Source of the DNA: Neocallimastix lanati (nom. inval.)
Taxonomy: Eukaryota; Neocallimastigomycota; Neocallimastigomycetes; Neocallimastigales; Neocallimastigaceae
DNA: 57,500 nucleotides
NCBI GenBank assembly: GCA_016946835.1
Contig: JACVTC010000126.1
Span: 255,001 to 312,500 of the forward strand
Direction of reading: 5' to 3'
Below, one piece after another: positions 1 to 13,285 of the stretch. Position 1 is the first letter of the stretch. Each line of letters starts with the position of its first letter. Both the position numbers and the translations under genes were made by a program. The notes under the pieces are model-generated. The model saw nothing but the letters and a program-made list of their open reading frames with translations, searched no databases and was not told the DNA's origin.

Positions 1-739
1 TATTGTTAGCGTTTGGACCGTTAAGAGGATTGGAAGCCTGTGAAGTGCAGGTTGGAGATTTTAAATTTTCTAAAACAGTTAAAACTTCTTCCTTACCACC
101 ACTGAAAATCTTTTTAATTTGTTTTTCAGATAAGTTATCAAGAATTTTACTGTTGTTAAGAATATTGAAAGCAGCACTGGCTTCTTCCGTACATTTCTTA
201 GATTTACAAGTATCTGTGATGGCGGTATTGAAGCCATTATCTATAAATCCTTTATTACCTCCTGAAAGATATGTATTACTTAAGGGACAATATTTATTAT
301 TTTCATCCTTTGCACATAATAACTTAAAGGTATAGTGAAGGGTATTGTATTTAAGTTGACTATTATTTTTATAAACTTCTGGAATATCAGCACATATTGG
401 AACAGCTCCCACCATTCCATTTTTAAATATATTTTGACATTTTTCTTTATTGAATGTTTCACAATATTTATCAATATTTGCTGACGTTATCTTTTCTGAA
501 ATAGTTAAACATTCACTAAATTCTCTAATACCTAATTCACAATTTTTTAAGGTGGTCTTATCTACACCACCTTGTGCCTGACCTTGTTCCTGACCTCCTT
601 GAGTTTGTGCTGTATTTGGAAGTTGTTTTGTAGATTGAGGTGAAGCTTGAACTTGTCTCTTCACCATAGTATTATCAATAGAATATGAAAATGCGGAAGT
701 GGCCGCAATTATAGTTAAAAGTGTTGATACTAATTTCAT
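1..739 (-). CDS. Secreted ten-cysteine family protein, copy 1 (3' end beyond window)
   Basis: The frame is open from the ATG at 739 to the left edge (246 residues) and its end is not in the window. It starts with a signal peptide (MKLVSTLLTIIAATSAFS) followed by Lys27-Arg28, a Kex2-type processing site. A Gln/Gly-rich linker (about 30-58) leads to a domain with cysteines spaced C-x9-C-x15-C-x7-C, then single Cys, then C-x8-C (in the CAKDE..KYCPLS block), C-x4-C and a last Cys. The same order occurs in the copies at 4656-5603, 14714-15616 and 28871-29705. The start is chosen because the MK..LLxxxAATSA signal is conserved in all four; coding-strand A-runs directly precede it. Function unknown: probably an extracellular or wall protein. 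Coding status is certain by homology; the C-terminal anchor cannot be seen here. Confidence 0.85.
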   Translation of the reverse strand, partial: MKLVSTLLTIIAATSAFSYSIDNTMVKRQVQASPQSTKQLPNTAQTQGGQEQGQAQGGVDKTTLKNCELGIREFSECLTISEKITSANIDKYCETFNKEKCQNIFKNGMVGAVPICADIPEVYKNNSQLKYNTLHYTFKLLCAKDENNKYCPLSNTYLSGGNKGFIDNGFNTAITDTCKSKKCTEEASAAFNILNNSKILDNLSEKQIKKIFSGGKEEVLTVLENLKSPTCTSQASNPLNGPNANN

Positions 740-2186
740 TTTTTTTTTCTTAATTTTTTTTTTTTTTTTTTAAATTTTTAAAATTTAAAATAATAATTAA
801 AAAGATATATAAAAATAAATAAATTAAAAATAGGGGATTTCAAAATAAATAATAATTTCCTTCTTTTTCCTTTTAAAATAATATATTTATATATAATAAA
901 TATTTCGTTATATATTTAAAAGGTTATAAAATACTTTAATTTAATTGTAATTATTTAGATTATATAAATTCCTTTCTATTTAAATTAACTTTTTTTTTTT
1001 TTTTACTATAAATAAATAGAACTATATCTTTTTAAAAAAAAAAAAAATAGTTTACAAATTTTTTTTGTACTCTCTTATTATTTATATAGTAAGTAAGAAT
1101 GAATTTAAAAAATTATTATATATATTTAATATTTAATATTTAAATTTTATTATTTAATATTTAAATTTTATTATTTATTATTTAATTATTTAATTATTTA
1201 ATTATTTATATATATTCAATTAATGAAAAAAAAAAAAAAAATTTTTATTCTTACCGCTCTTTTTTTTTTTTTTTTTTATTTATTTATTTTTTTTATATTA
1301 TTATATATTTTTCTTAAAAAAGATTTATTGAAATGAACAGATTTACCGTTCACCATATCTATAACAATATATTATTAGACTGAATTGAATTAATTCAATA
1401 ATAAATTAAATTATTTTCTAATTTAATTTATTTACTTTCAAATTAAATTAAATTAAATTAAAAAAATGAAATATGAAAAAAAAATTAAATATAGAAAAAT
1501 AAATTTATACATTTTAAATTTGTGAAACCTGAACAATGCTTAACTTAATTAAACGGTAAACATTTTCAACCATTAAAAATAAACTTTATTTATTAATATT
1601 TAATTCCATTTTAAGTTTTTTTACTTTTTCTTTTTTTATTTTTAATTTTTTACATTTTTTATTTTTAATTTTAATTATATTTTCATAATTTTTTAATTTA
1701 TTTTAATTTATTCTTTTTATTTAAATAAATGGAGATCTTTGATAATTATTCATTCATTATATTATAATATATAATAATATATATATATTAATATTTATAT
1801 TTATATAATATATATTTATAATATTTAAAAATTCCATTGAATAAGATATTAATATAATATTAAGTTATATTAAATTAGATTAAATATATAGTTGTATAGA
1901 AAAGAAAATAATTAATTTAAAGTTTATTTATTACTTTCTGATATACATCATCTATAAATATTCTATAAATATTACATATTGTATTATGTAATTGTATTCA
2001 GATTCAGATATTGATTAAAAATAATAATGGTATAATATATTAGGCATATTATATATAATACATTGTGCATAATTTTAAATAATACATTTTTATATAAAAT
2101 GTGAATACTATAAAATAATATTTAATCATGGAATGAATATTCATTCATTAGTCAATTGATGATGATGATATATAGTTATTTTTATC

Positions 2187-2294
<108 letters not shown>

Positions 2295-2519
2295 TAAATG
2301 ACTAAAAGTTAAATAATTATAAAAAATAAAGAATATTATTTTTCTAATTATAAATAATAAATAGAAAATAATAATATTAAATTAAAAAGATAATTAAATA
2401 ATTAAATTATTATTATATTATTAATAATATGGAATTAATATCATTTTACATAATAATTGTGATACCCTAATAAAATAGTAACTACTAGTTGTTTTTTAAG
2501 GATTGAAATAAATAATAAT

Positions 2520-3085
2520 TGAAATATGAAATAATAAAAAATTAATAAATAAATAATTAAATAATAAATAATAAATAATAAATAATTAAATAATTAAATA
2601 ATAAATAATTAAATAATTGAATAATTGAATAATAAATAATTAAATAATTAAATAATAAATAATATAAAAATGAAATAATAATTAAATAATTAAATAATAA
2701 ATAATTAAATAATTGAATAATAAATAATAAATAATTAAATAATTGAATAATTGAATAATAAATAATAAATAATAAAAATAATTAAATAATAAATAATTAA
2801 ATAATTGAATAATTGAATAATAAATAATTAAATAATTAAATAATAAATAATATAAAAATGAAATAATAATTAAATAATTAAATAATAAATAATTAAATAA
2901 TTGAATAATAAATAATAAATAATTAAATAATTGAATAATTGAATAATAAATAATAAATAATAAATAATTGAATAATAAATATTAAATATTAAATATTAAA
3001 TAATAAATAATTGAATAATAAATAATAAATAATTGAATAATAAATAAGTGAATAATAAATAATTATATAATTATATAATTAAATA
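2520..3085. repeat. Higher-order AT minisatellite built from AATAATTAAATAATTGAATAA-type units
   Basis: Seven- to eight-base words (TAAATAAT, TGAATAAT) are concatenated over about 560 bp. A longer segment marked by ATATAAAAATGAAATAATAA occurs twice (the TGAAAT word at 2671 and at 2859), so a second-order period of about 188 bp sits on top of the short units. Confidence 0.85.
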
Positions 3086-3486
3086 AAATAGTGAATATAT
3101 ATAGTATTTTATTGATTAGTACAACTAAAAACTAGATTTTTTTTTTTTTTTTAATTTTTTTTTTTTTTTATTTAGCTTTTTTTTTTACAGCCGCCGTTAT
3201 TGCCAACTTTAAATTTTATTAATTTATTAATTATATGAATATTTTTTTTATTAAAAAAAAAAAAATAAAAATAAAAAATAAAATAAAAATATAATAAAAA
3301 AACACCTCCATTAATAAAATAAATATATAGATATATAGATATATAGATATATAGATATATAGATATATAAATAAATATTATTTTTGATCAAATGGAACAT
3401 AATAATATTTAGTAGAGTTAAATATCAAATAAAAAAAAAAAAAAAAAAAAAGTAATATTCATTCAAAAATAAATAATGTGTATAAA

Positions 3487-3538
<52 letters not shown>

Positions 3539-3740
3539 AGAAAAAAAAAAGTCCATAGTGTAAACGAAACGAACCGCTAAGATTATAAAATTTCATTTCT
3601 AACTCTTTCAATTCTTTAAGGATGGATTAAATAAATATATATTTATATATATTTATATTGAAAAATTAAAAGTAAAAAATGAAAAATGAATAAAAAAAAA
3701 ATAAAATAAAAATAAAAATAAAATAAAAGAATAAACAGAA

Positions 3741-3782
<42 letters not shown>

Positions 3783-4072
3783 TTATTTTTAATGAAAAAA
3801 AAAAAATTTTTTTTATTTTATTTTCCCTTTCATGTTTTATTTATTTATTTATTTATTTATTTAATAACAAATAAAATATATTTATATATATATATATAAT
3901 TTTTATATTTTATTTTATTTTATTTTGTATGTTTGTTTGTTTGTTTTGCTTTGTTTTGTTTTTTAATGAATGATCCTTAGGTGTTTTTTTTTTTTTTTTT
4001 TTTTTTAACTATTTACATTATATACATTAAAATTTATATTTAATAAAAAAAAAATTTTTTTTTCTTTTTCTC

Positions 4073-4107
<35 letters not shown>

Positions 4108-4290
4108 TCTCTTCCTTTTTCCTAATCAAAAAAAAAAAATTTTTTTTACTTTATTTTCCATAAGGACCATTTATTATTATTATTATTATTATTTATTATT
4201 AAAAATAGAATTATTTAAAGCTGTATGAAATTTATGTTGGAGTTGTTATAAATATATATATATATATTTTTTGTTATTAAATAAAAACAA

Positions 4291-4321
<31 letters not shown>

Positions 4322-4655
4322 TTGGTATAGTCCACAGATTTATATTGAATGTAAAAGTGAGGTGTATGACTTTATTCATCTACTTATTGAGTTATTTTAT
4401 ATATATACATATATATATACTTTTTTTTTTACTAAATATTAATTATTCCATTATATTTATCTTAATAAATATATATTAAAAATAAAAAAATAAAAAGTTT
4501 AAATAGTTTAACTTTTACCTTTTTTTTTTTTTTTTTTTTTTTCTTTATCATATTTTATTTATTTACCATTATTATTTTTAATTATCTTTTTATATATAGA
4601 TAAGGAATTTATGTATATATAATGCTTTTTTTTTTTTTTTTTTATTCTTTTTTAT

Positions 4656-5600
4656 TTAAAATAATAATAAAATTAAGGAAACGATAGTGAAAACCATGGA
4701 ATAGCTCATTTGAATAGATGGAATAGAATTAGAGGCGATGGTATTTGCTTGTTGTGCACATTTTTCTTCATTTAAAATGGCTAACATTTCGTTAGCACGT
4801 TCAATACCATGAAATTCTCTTTTCATTTTATTTATTTTAACAAGATCATCCGAAAAAGTAAGTATGGTTTCGGTCATGTTTTTCATGGCATTAATACCTT
4901 CAATAGCTTTTTCTCTACAATTTTTTGATTGACAACTTTGACGAATAATTTCATCGGCAAGAACATCATCACTTTTAGCGGTTTTACTGAAATTACTGAT
5001 AGGACAATATTGACCTTTTTCATCCTTGGCACAATTAATATTCATAATACCAGTAATATAGTCGACATTATGTTGAAATTGATCTGAAACATTTTTACAG
5101 GAAGCATTGGAAGCCACTTTTTCCTTGAAAAGAGCTTGACATTGTTCAGAATTGAAGGTAGTACAAGATTCATCATAATTCTCTTCAGTTAATTCCTTTG
5201 GTAAACAGGCGTGATAACGATTGACCACCTCTTGACATTTTTTAAAACCACTACTATCAGAGTCTGTAGAATTGAATTTTTCAGTTATATCACCAAAATC
5301 ACTGGCAAGTCCTTCAAAACCATTAGCACTTACATTTGTATTAGTATCATTGAAAGAGGAACCAGCCGATACGACGGTACTATTGGATACTTTTTCAAAT
5401 TCATGTTTAATTTTATTTTTTAATTCTTCATTATTTTCAATTTCATTTTTTATTTTTGAAATATCATTAGTATTATTATCAGAATTTGTTAAAGAAGAAA
5501 GTTTATCCCCATAGTCTTCTCTTTTTACAAATTGATTTTCTAAACGAAAAGAAAGTGCAGAAGTGGCTGCTAATAAAGTGAATATTGGAAGTGTAAATTT

Positions 5601-5603
<3 letters not shown>
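4656..5603 (-). CDS. Secreted ten-cysteine family protein, copy 2, probably GPI-anchored
   Basis: Complete 315-residue frame. Signal peptide (MKFTLPIFTLLAATSALS), Lys27-Arg28 processing site, then an acidic, Asn/Ser-rich region (about 30-120) with several N-x-S/T sequons. The core carries C-x9-C-x13-C-x7-C, one Cys, C-x8-C in CAKDEKGQYCPIS, C-x4-C in CQSKNCREKA and a final Cys in EEKCAQQAN. The protein ends in small residues followed by a hydrophobic tail (MVFTIVSLILLLF) with nothing after it, as expected for a GPI-attachment signal. About 30 A precede the ATG on the coding strand. I infer a wall- or membrane-linked surface protein with up to five disulfides; the family is not one I can name. 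The cysteine spacing does not match the eight-cysteine CFEM pattern. Confidence 0.9.
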
Positions 5604-5639
<36 letters not shown>

Positions 5640-8441
5640 ATCTTTTCCTTTTATTTTTTAAATCAAATAAAATAATATATATATATATATATATATAATA
5701 ATTTAGAATATTAAATATAAAAAAAATATATTTATATATTGAAATAACCGAAATTTATTAATTTAAAAAATAAATATATATATATATTTGTATGTATATA
5801 TGTTTATGTATTTATATTATTTAATGGTTTTAAAGAATAAATAGTGAAGTTGAATTAAAATAAAATATAATAAAAAAATATATATTTTTATTTTTATTTT
5901 ATTTTAAATTTTTTTTTTTTTATCGTTTTTAGTTTTTTAATTCTATTTATTATTTAATTGTTATTTTTTTTTTAATAAATATTTTTATATTTATTAAATT
6001 CCTTTTTATTTTTTTTTATAATTTTTTTTTTTTTGTACCTTTTATTCCTTTATATAAAATATTTATATTTAATTTTTTATAATTAAATTATTTATTTATT
6101 TATTTATTATTTATTATTTATTTATTATTTATTTATTCAATTATTTATTATTAATTTTTATATTTATTTATTATTTAATTATTTATTAATTATTATTCAA
6201 TTTTTGTTATTTCATCTTAATACATTTTATGCTATTACATTTTATGCTATTAACATATATATTTATAATATATAGATAAATAGATTAGAAATAGATGTTA
6301 ATATTAAATGATTTTAAATTTTTATAGTAAAAAAAAAAAAAGAAAAAGAAAAATCATCCATCTATCCATTTATTTATTTATTTATTTAATATATTTTGAT
6401 TATTTATTTATTTATTATATTTTGATTATTTTTATTTATTTATTTATTTATTATTTATTTATTTATTTATTTATTGATATAAATTATATATATTTAATTA
6501 CTTTTATATATTTTCTTATCTGCATATTTATTTTTATTATATATAAATTAATATATATAATTAATATATTACTTTGATTTACTTGCCTTTTATTCATATA
6601 AATGTATTTAAAAAAAAAGTTTGAATAATTTATTTATTATATATTAATATATTCATATAATATATTTTTATTTATATTCATAATATATTTAAAAAGGTTA
6701 ATGTTTTAAACTAAAGTCTGGATGCTGATGTATTAAAAAGATGTAGAATACATTTTTTATTTCCATTTATTGTATAATTTATATAAATTATATTACATTT
6801 ATTGTATACTTATTATTTATTTTATTTTATATTTATTATATATATTTTATTTTATTTTATATTTATTATATATATTTATTTTATTTTATAAAATATTTAT
6901 TGTACGTGTATGTAGTTAACATTTGTCAATCTTTTGTATTAAATATTTAATAAATATATATTAATAATAATAAATATTTATTTCTCTTATTTATTAATTT
7001 ACTTAATTTTATATTTATTTACCAAACTTTTACTTTAGTTAACATAAAAAAAAAAAATAAATTTAAATATAAAATTAAATAAAATATAAAAGATAAAAAA
7101 AAAAAATTGAAAAACTCTTTTAAATAAAAAAAAATAAAAATAATCTTTAATTCTTTTTTTTTTTATTTTATTATTCATCAATCCATTCTCTATTCCATCA
7201 AATCTCTTTTTTATTTTTTTTTCTTTAATATAAAAAGAAATATCAAAAAAAAAAAAAAAAAAAAAAAAAAATTTAAAAAATTTAAAACAAATTATAATTT
7301 GTTTTGATGGTTGCTCCAACATTAAAATCTTATTAACTAAATATGACTAGTTAATCAATTAATATAATTAAATAAATATTAATTATTAATTATTAATTAT
7401 TAAATAATAAATAAATAATAAATATATAATATAAATAATAAATAATAAATAATTGACTAATAAATAAGTAATTATAAATAATAAATAATAAATAATAAAT
7501 TATAAATAAATAATAAATAATAAATAATAAATAAATAATAAATAATAAATAATAAATAATAAATAATAAATAATAAATAATAAATAATAAATAATAAATA
7601 ATAAATAATAAATAATAAATAATAAATAATAAATAATAAATAATAAATAATAAATAATAAATAATAAATAATAAATAATAAATAATAAATAATAAATAAT
7701 AAATAATAAATAATAAATAATAAATAATAAATAATAAATAATAAATAATAAATAATAAATAATAAATAATAAATAATAAATAATAAATAATAAATAAATA
7801 ATAAATAATAAATAAATAATAAAATAATAACAATATTTTTTAATAATATTTTGGTCTATTAAAATTTGAATTGATTAAAAAATATACTTTTAATGTTAGT
7901 ATGGATATGAAATAGTTCATTGGAATGTTGAAATAAATATTATATTGAAATATATATTATATATCACATAGCATTTCTTAATTGTTAATAAGTTTAATAT
8001 TTAAATAATAATAATATTTATTATTCCATATTTCCACAAATAAATATACATTAAAAAAAATAAAAAAAAATACAATATTGTTTGTCGTTTGGAAGAATAA
8101 AAAATTATATATAAAAACTAATTAGCACAATTGACAATAAAAAATATATATATATATATATATATATATTTAAAATTATATACATATTCATATTATATCT
8201 AATTAATGTTAATAAAAGAAAATAAAAAAAAAATTAAATAATAATTTATATTTACTTTAATTTTTGATATACTCATTCATATACATATATATATTTACTA
8301 TTTTATTATTATTATTATTTTATTTTATATTTATATTTTATATTTTTATTTTTATTTTATTTTTTATCTTTTTTTTTTTCTATTTCTAAAATTTTTATTT
8401 TATTTTTATTTTGGTTTATTTCTTATCATTTTTTTTTTTTT
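5604..8441. other. AT-rich intergenic region
   Basis: No gene seen in 2.8 kb. It contains poly(T), ATTT and TATA runs, short direct repeats near 6830-6890 (TATATTTTATTTTATTTTAT-type) and the 7-bp array at 7408-7830. Frames here translate only to Phe/Ile/Tyr/Leu low-complexity strings. Confidence 0.7.
7408..7830. repeat. AATAAAT heptamer satellite-like array
   Basis: A 7-bp unit (ATAAATA) is repeated almost without change from about 7540 to 7793, with degenerate units on both sides. The seven-base period gives an apparent open frame with a seven-residue repeat, which is an artefact. Confidence 0.9.
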
Positions 8442-9377
8442 TTATATAATCCATTCTTTCACTTTTTCAACTATTTTATCCTTATTATCAAGATGAAGAT
8501 GATGTCTTCCTTCTAAAATAACAAGTTCACTATGTTCTCTTTCTTTCACTACCTGTTTATGAAGCTCTTCCCAATTCTTGACGGTTTGAATATTTTCTGA
8601 ACTGATAAAGTTGAGAACAGGAATTTGCTCTGGAAAAGTCATATCATGAACAGAAGCAATCATTTCATCTAAATGATCTGCAAAATTCATGATGGTGGCA
8701 TTGCAGCTCTTATCAATATCTAAAGTCTTAATTATTTCTAATTCCCTTTCCGTATACACATAATTAGGATCGAGAAGTATGAGACTTCTGGGATCTAGGT
8801 TGAGTAGGAAACGTTTAAATCCAAGAATATTTAATAACTTCATTAAATATAAATATATTTTTATGGCTTTGGAATGACCAATGGAGGAGGTTTCTTCAAT
8901 CCCTGGAACAGAAGCATCAATACCAATAAAACCTAGGACCTCCTCTGGATATTTATTAGCATAGGCAAGGGAATAGATACCAGACATGGAATGCCCCATG
9001 ATATAATACTTTTTTAATTCAAGTTGTTCCATACAGTCATGTAAGTCAGATACGATATTATCAAGTGTTCTTTCCTCCTTCACCACATCCGAATCACCAT
9101 AACCAAAGGGTTCCACCGTAATAACTTTATACTGACTTGAAAAAGCTTCCGCCAACGGTTTGAATTCAAATACAGGAGCAACAGAAGTAGCTCCTGGTAA
9201 TATGATAATAGGAATTTCATTCTTTTCTCCAATAATATTAACACACATATTATATTTTTTAACAGGAACTTTCTTACCGTACCCTATAGATTTAACGGAT
9301 TTCATTTCCATAAATGTATGAACGACATTCCAAATTAATAAACCAATTAAAACAGTTAATATAAGTGCTAAAATCAT
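8442..9377 (-). CDS. Membrane-tethered alpha/beta hydrolase
   Basis: Complete 311-residue frame. An N-terminal hydrophobic segment (residues 2-18) reads as a signal anchor rather than a cleaved signal. The hydrolase fold follows: oxyanion region IIILPG at 57-62, the EPFGYGDSD turn at 89-97 and the nucleophile elbow GHSMS at 128-132 with Ser130. The C-terminal EGRHHLHLDNK (289-299) supplies the catalytic His, most likely His293. The catalytic acid is less clear by eye (after strand 6, around residues 245-261). The length is normal for single-domain hydrolases of this type. The substrate (ester, lactone or peptide) cannot be told. The style resembles bacterial small hydrolases, so horizontal acquisition is possible, as is known for anaerobic gut fungi; this is inference. 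It stands alone, with long AT-rich flanks. Confidence 0.9.
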   Translation of the reverse strand: MILALILTVLIGLLIWNVVHTFMEMKSVKSIGYGKKVPVKKYNMCVNIIGEKNEIPIIILPGATSVAPVFEFKPLAEAFSSQYKVITVEPFGYGDSDVVKEERTLDNIVSDLHDCMEQLELKKYYIMGHSMSGIYSLAYANKYPEEVLGFIGIDASVPGIEETSSIGHSKAIKIYLYLMKLLNILGFKRFLLNLDPRSLILLDPNYVYTERELEIIKTLDIDKSCNATIMNFADHLDEMIASVHDMTFPEQIPVLNFISSENIQTVKNWEELHKQVVKEREHSELVILEGRHHLHLDNKDKIVEKVKEWII

Positions 9378-10437
9378 GATGGATAAATTTATAGAGTTTT
9401 TTTTTTTTTTTTTTTAATATCTTTTAAAAAAAATTTATTTCTATTATATATTGTTAGATATATATATATATATATATTTATGTTTATATCACTTAATTAT
9501 TATTATTACTATTTTCGTTTATTTTGATTTTTGATTTCAAATTCTGAATTTCGATTTCAAATTTTGATTTTTGATTTCAAATTCTGAATTTCGATTTCAA
9601 ATTTTGATTTTTGATTTCAAATTCTGAATTTCGATTTCAAATTTTGATTTTTATTTTAAAATTTCCTTTTTTTTTATTATTATTATTTGATTATTAACTG
9701 AAAAAAAAAAAAAAAAAAAAAAAATTAAATTTTAAAAAAGAAATTTCTTAATTTTTTTTTTTTTGTTAAGTTCTAATTATTCAAAGTTATTAATATGAAC
9801 GTATTGATGTTAAAAATAAACAGTTTATCTATATATTATAGAAATTTCAAATATTAATAATAATTATTATTATTAATTTTTTTTCATTACTTTATCTAAA
9901 ATATACAAAAAATAAATAATAAAAAAAAAATTTTTTTTTTTATTTTATTTATTTATTAAATTTAATGAACGTATAAAAAAAAAAAAATTATACATTATTT
10001 ATTAATCTTTATTTTTATTTATTTATATATTAATTTTATTTTTATTTATTTATTTATTATTTATTTATTAATTTTATTTTTATTTATTTATTTATTTATT
10101 ATTTATTTATTAATTTTATTTTTATTTATTTATTCATTATTTATTTATTCATTATTTATTTATTTATTAATTTTATTTTCATTTATTTATTTATTATTTA
10201 TTTATTTATTCATTATTTATTTATTTATTATTATTATTTTCATTTATTTATTCATTCATTTATTTATTTACTTATTAATTTTATTTTTATTTATTAATCT
10301 TTATTTTTTTTATATAATTTTTTTTTTTTAATTTTAAAATAAAATTGTTCGGTTGGCTAAGTTCTTTTTTTTTTTTTTTTTTATTTTTTTTTGAAAAAAG
10401 TATCAAAAACAGAAAAATCTTTTTAAATAAAAATAAA

Positions 10438-10468
<31 letters not shown>

Positions 10469-10506
10469 TTTTTTATTTTTTAATGTTAAATCTATATCTC
10501 ATCCTC

Positions 10507-10567
<61 letters not shown>

Positions 10568-11270
10568 TATTATTATTATTATTGTTATTATCATCATTAT
10601 ATACACATATATATATATTTTTATTTTTATTATTAGTTATAAATTGTAATAATATTTATCACCATGATGATTATGGAATTTTATTAATTAAAATTTTTAT
10701 TTTTGAAGTTTTTATTATTTAATATCATAATTTTTTATTTTTTTTTTTTTTAAAAAAAAAAAAACTTAACAATAAATAAATACTAACAATAATTAAAAGG
10801 TTCATTCTTTATATCTTGTAAATTCACATATTTCTTGGTTTTTATATTTAATATAATTTTTTTTTTTTTTATTAAAAAAAAAATATATTTTAAATAATTA
10901 TTATAGAATTAGGTCTATTCAATTAATACATATTTATTTATAAAAACAAGATAAAAATATAATTATAATAAAGTAAAATAAAAAAAATTTCAAAAAAAAA
11001 AAAAAAAAAAAAAAGAAAAATTTCTTTCTTTCTTATTTATTCCTATTATTTAAGAATTTTTTATCTTCATCTACATTTTCATCTTCTCTAGTAATAGGAT
11101 TATAATTTGACCATTTTTATTGTTGTTATTGTAAGGCTTTTTTTTTTTTTTTTTTTTTATTAAAGTTATATATATAGTTATATATATAATATACATATTC
11201 ATAAAACCCTATTAATTTTAAATATAATAAATATAGATACTGAGATAATACTGATAAAGACCAAATAATT
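9378..11270. other. AT-rich intergenic region upstream of the hydrolase
   Basis: Contains a 40-bp tandem repeat (9526-9652), an ATTT-rich block at about 10000-10310, an (ATT)n run at 10508-10585 and homopolymers. The open frame across 10345-10722 is Phe/Ile low complexity over these repeats and is not a gene. Part of 11034-11110 has slightly more G+C but no readable product. Confidence 0.7.
9526..9652. repeat. Three 40-bp tandem repeats
   Basis: The unit begins GATTTTTGATTTCAAATTCT and continues GAATTTCGATTTCAAATTTT. Three near-identical copies are followed by a partial fourth, about 150-275 bp upstream of the hydrolase start. Confidence 0.9.
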
Positions 11271-11990
11271 AACGATTTATATCCCATGCCTTTTTATATA
11301 ATCTAAATCTATAATATTTGAATCTCTTCCACCAATAAGGAAATAATAAACTTAGTACTTCATTACATATATATTTATACACTCTTTATTTAGAAAAATT
11401 ACTTATATTATTACGATTTTCACCAATTGACCTATTCATTATATTATTAGTAATGATACATTATTATTTTCACTATCACTAATATTAATATTCTTATTTT
11501 CACCATTAATACTATTATTATTATTATTATTAGTAATGATACATTATTATTTTCACTATCACTAATATTAATATTCTTATTTTCACCATCAATACTATTA
11601 TTATTATTAACAACACTATTCCTATTGTTATTATTAATAATATTATAAACTTCCTTACTACTATCAGAATCAATACTTGATTCTACATTATTCATATCTG
11701 TGACAACAGTGTTTATATTACTATTTGATGTTGGACTATATTCAGAAATTAAAAAAAAAAATTTAAATATTCATAAAAACAGTTCATATAAAATTCAGGG
11801 AAAAGATAGCATTTAGAAAATTAATGTTCCAATTGAGGATTACTATTTTTTTTTTTCTTTTTTTTTCTATAACAACAAGGAACAGCATTCTGGATAGTCA
11901 TCTTCAATCCTATTGACAGGCTTTTGGCATCACAACACAAGCATTGAATTTATATCTATATCTGGCTCGAAAATACCCATCAGAAAATCA
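11270..11990 (-). pseudogene. Decayed gene fragments of an unidentified family
   Basis: Higher G+C than its surroundings. On the minus strand 11280-11350 reads FLIGGRDSNIIDLDYIK in one frame, a motif that recurs at 18560-18640 as FLFCGRDAGIIDLNYKK. The stretch 11370-11960 matches 26130-26660 in order: a CACCAATT box, a Ser/Asp/Asn-rich tract encoding ESSIDSDSSKEVYN, and a segment with GTTCCAAT-GAGGATTACTA. An 83-bp block (near 11448 and 11531) is tandemly duplicated here only. Stops and frame changes break any continuous product. What the parent gene encoded is not known. Confidence 0.5.
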
Positions 11991-12929
11991 ATGAATGTTA
12001 AAATTCAGGATATTTAAAGTTGAGCTTTAAGTAGGCTCTAGTTTTCTTAAATTCTTTTTTTTTTTTTTTTTTCTTATTATAAGCCTTAGCCTTGAGATTG
12101 ATTTTCCTGCCATATCTCTCTTTCCCAATAAAAGTTTACAATTACTTTTTTTTTTTATTATTTTTTTTTTAATTTTTTTTTTATTTTTTTGATGGAAATC
12201 TATCTATCTATCTATCTATCTAATTTATCCGTTAAATTTTTTACTTTCTTTATCCCCATGCAAGACGTCTACACCGTGATAATCTCTCTCTAAGTAAAAC
12301 AGAGATAATACAATTCGAATTTTTTTTTTTTTTCATTTTTTTTTTTTTTTTTTTTATTTTTTTAAAACACCTTATTATGAACAATCACACACATTTCGCC
12401 TGAAAGAGGAAGAATGTTAAGTTCTATGGAAACACAATAAAGGGAATGTAAAGCTATTCCCATTTAGAAATAAAACCTTCTATCGAGTAGAATCTCATAT
12501 TAACTAGTGTCCTGTGTACGTCCTCTGTACTTCTCGCTCTTTCTTTTGTTTTTTTGATCCAAATTGTAGATGCAAAATACAAAACTTGCCCAATTACTAC
12601 AGCAGAAAATATCATTGATTTCTGGGGGGATAAGAATATGAGGATTCTTAAGAAATCCTTTTATGAAATAAAGTACTTTTCTAACTTTATTATTCATTCC
12701 CCGTAGGATCGGTTTCAATTCTAAATCATTTGAAAAAAAATGGTACACCAAAAAGTAAATAGTTATAGTAATTCTTTTTTAGGTAACTCTTGACTTGAAA
12801 GAAAGATAGAAAGAGTGAAAAAATGAAAGAAAAAAAAAGAAAAAGGTAAAGGTTACCAATTATTAAAAAATATTGGAAATTTTCTCCCTCGTACTACTAC
12901 TACTAAACTTGTTGCATTTATGGATACAG

Positions 12930-12970
<41 letters not shown>

Positions 12971-13170
12971 ATTTCATTATTTCTAGCCCACTTACTGGTA
13001 AATTTTTAAACAATTTCTTAGAGTTGAGATCTATTCTTTTTCTGGAAATATTTGTAGTTAGGAAGTGTCTTACATAACATGGATTATCTGTCATTCCTTG
13101 ATACTATGTATTATCAATAGATGTTTCCATAACGGCTAGAACCCCGGTGAACTATCTTTTCCATAATGAA
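11990..13170 (-). pseudogene. Possible coding remnants (unidentified)
   Basis: Composition is closer to coding DNA than the flanks. An 83-codon open frame (12500-12751) starts MVYHFFSNDLELKPILRG and contains KVRKVLYFIKGFLKNPHI. Minus-strand 12960-13070 reads RIDLNSKKLFKN, loosely like IDLNYKKNRDVLFKN at about 18550-18600. No start-to-stop gene can be assembled; poly(A) runs (12930-12969) interrupt it. I treat it as decayed sequence, perhaps of the same family as 11270-11990, with low certainty. Confidence 0.3.
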
Positions 13171-13217
13171 CTAAAAATATAAATTAATAAAAAATAAAAC
13201 GAATATAAACTAAAATA

Positions 13218-13285
<68 letters not shown>

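Noticed and set aside
6308-6577. Open frame rich in Ile/Tyr/Phe
   Set aside because: Runs over TTTA and TATA repeats; no evidence of coding.
7393-7833. Open frame of 146 codons with a perfect seven-residue repeat
   Set aside because: Produced by the 7-bp AATAAAT array; a repeat artefact, not a protein.
10345-10722. Open frame of 125 codons
   Set aside because: Phe/Ile/Leu low-complexity translation of ATT and TTTTTA repeats; no start context or domain.
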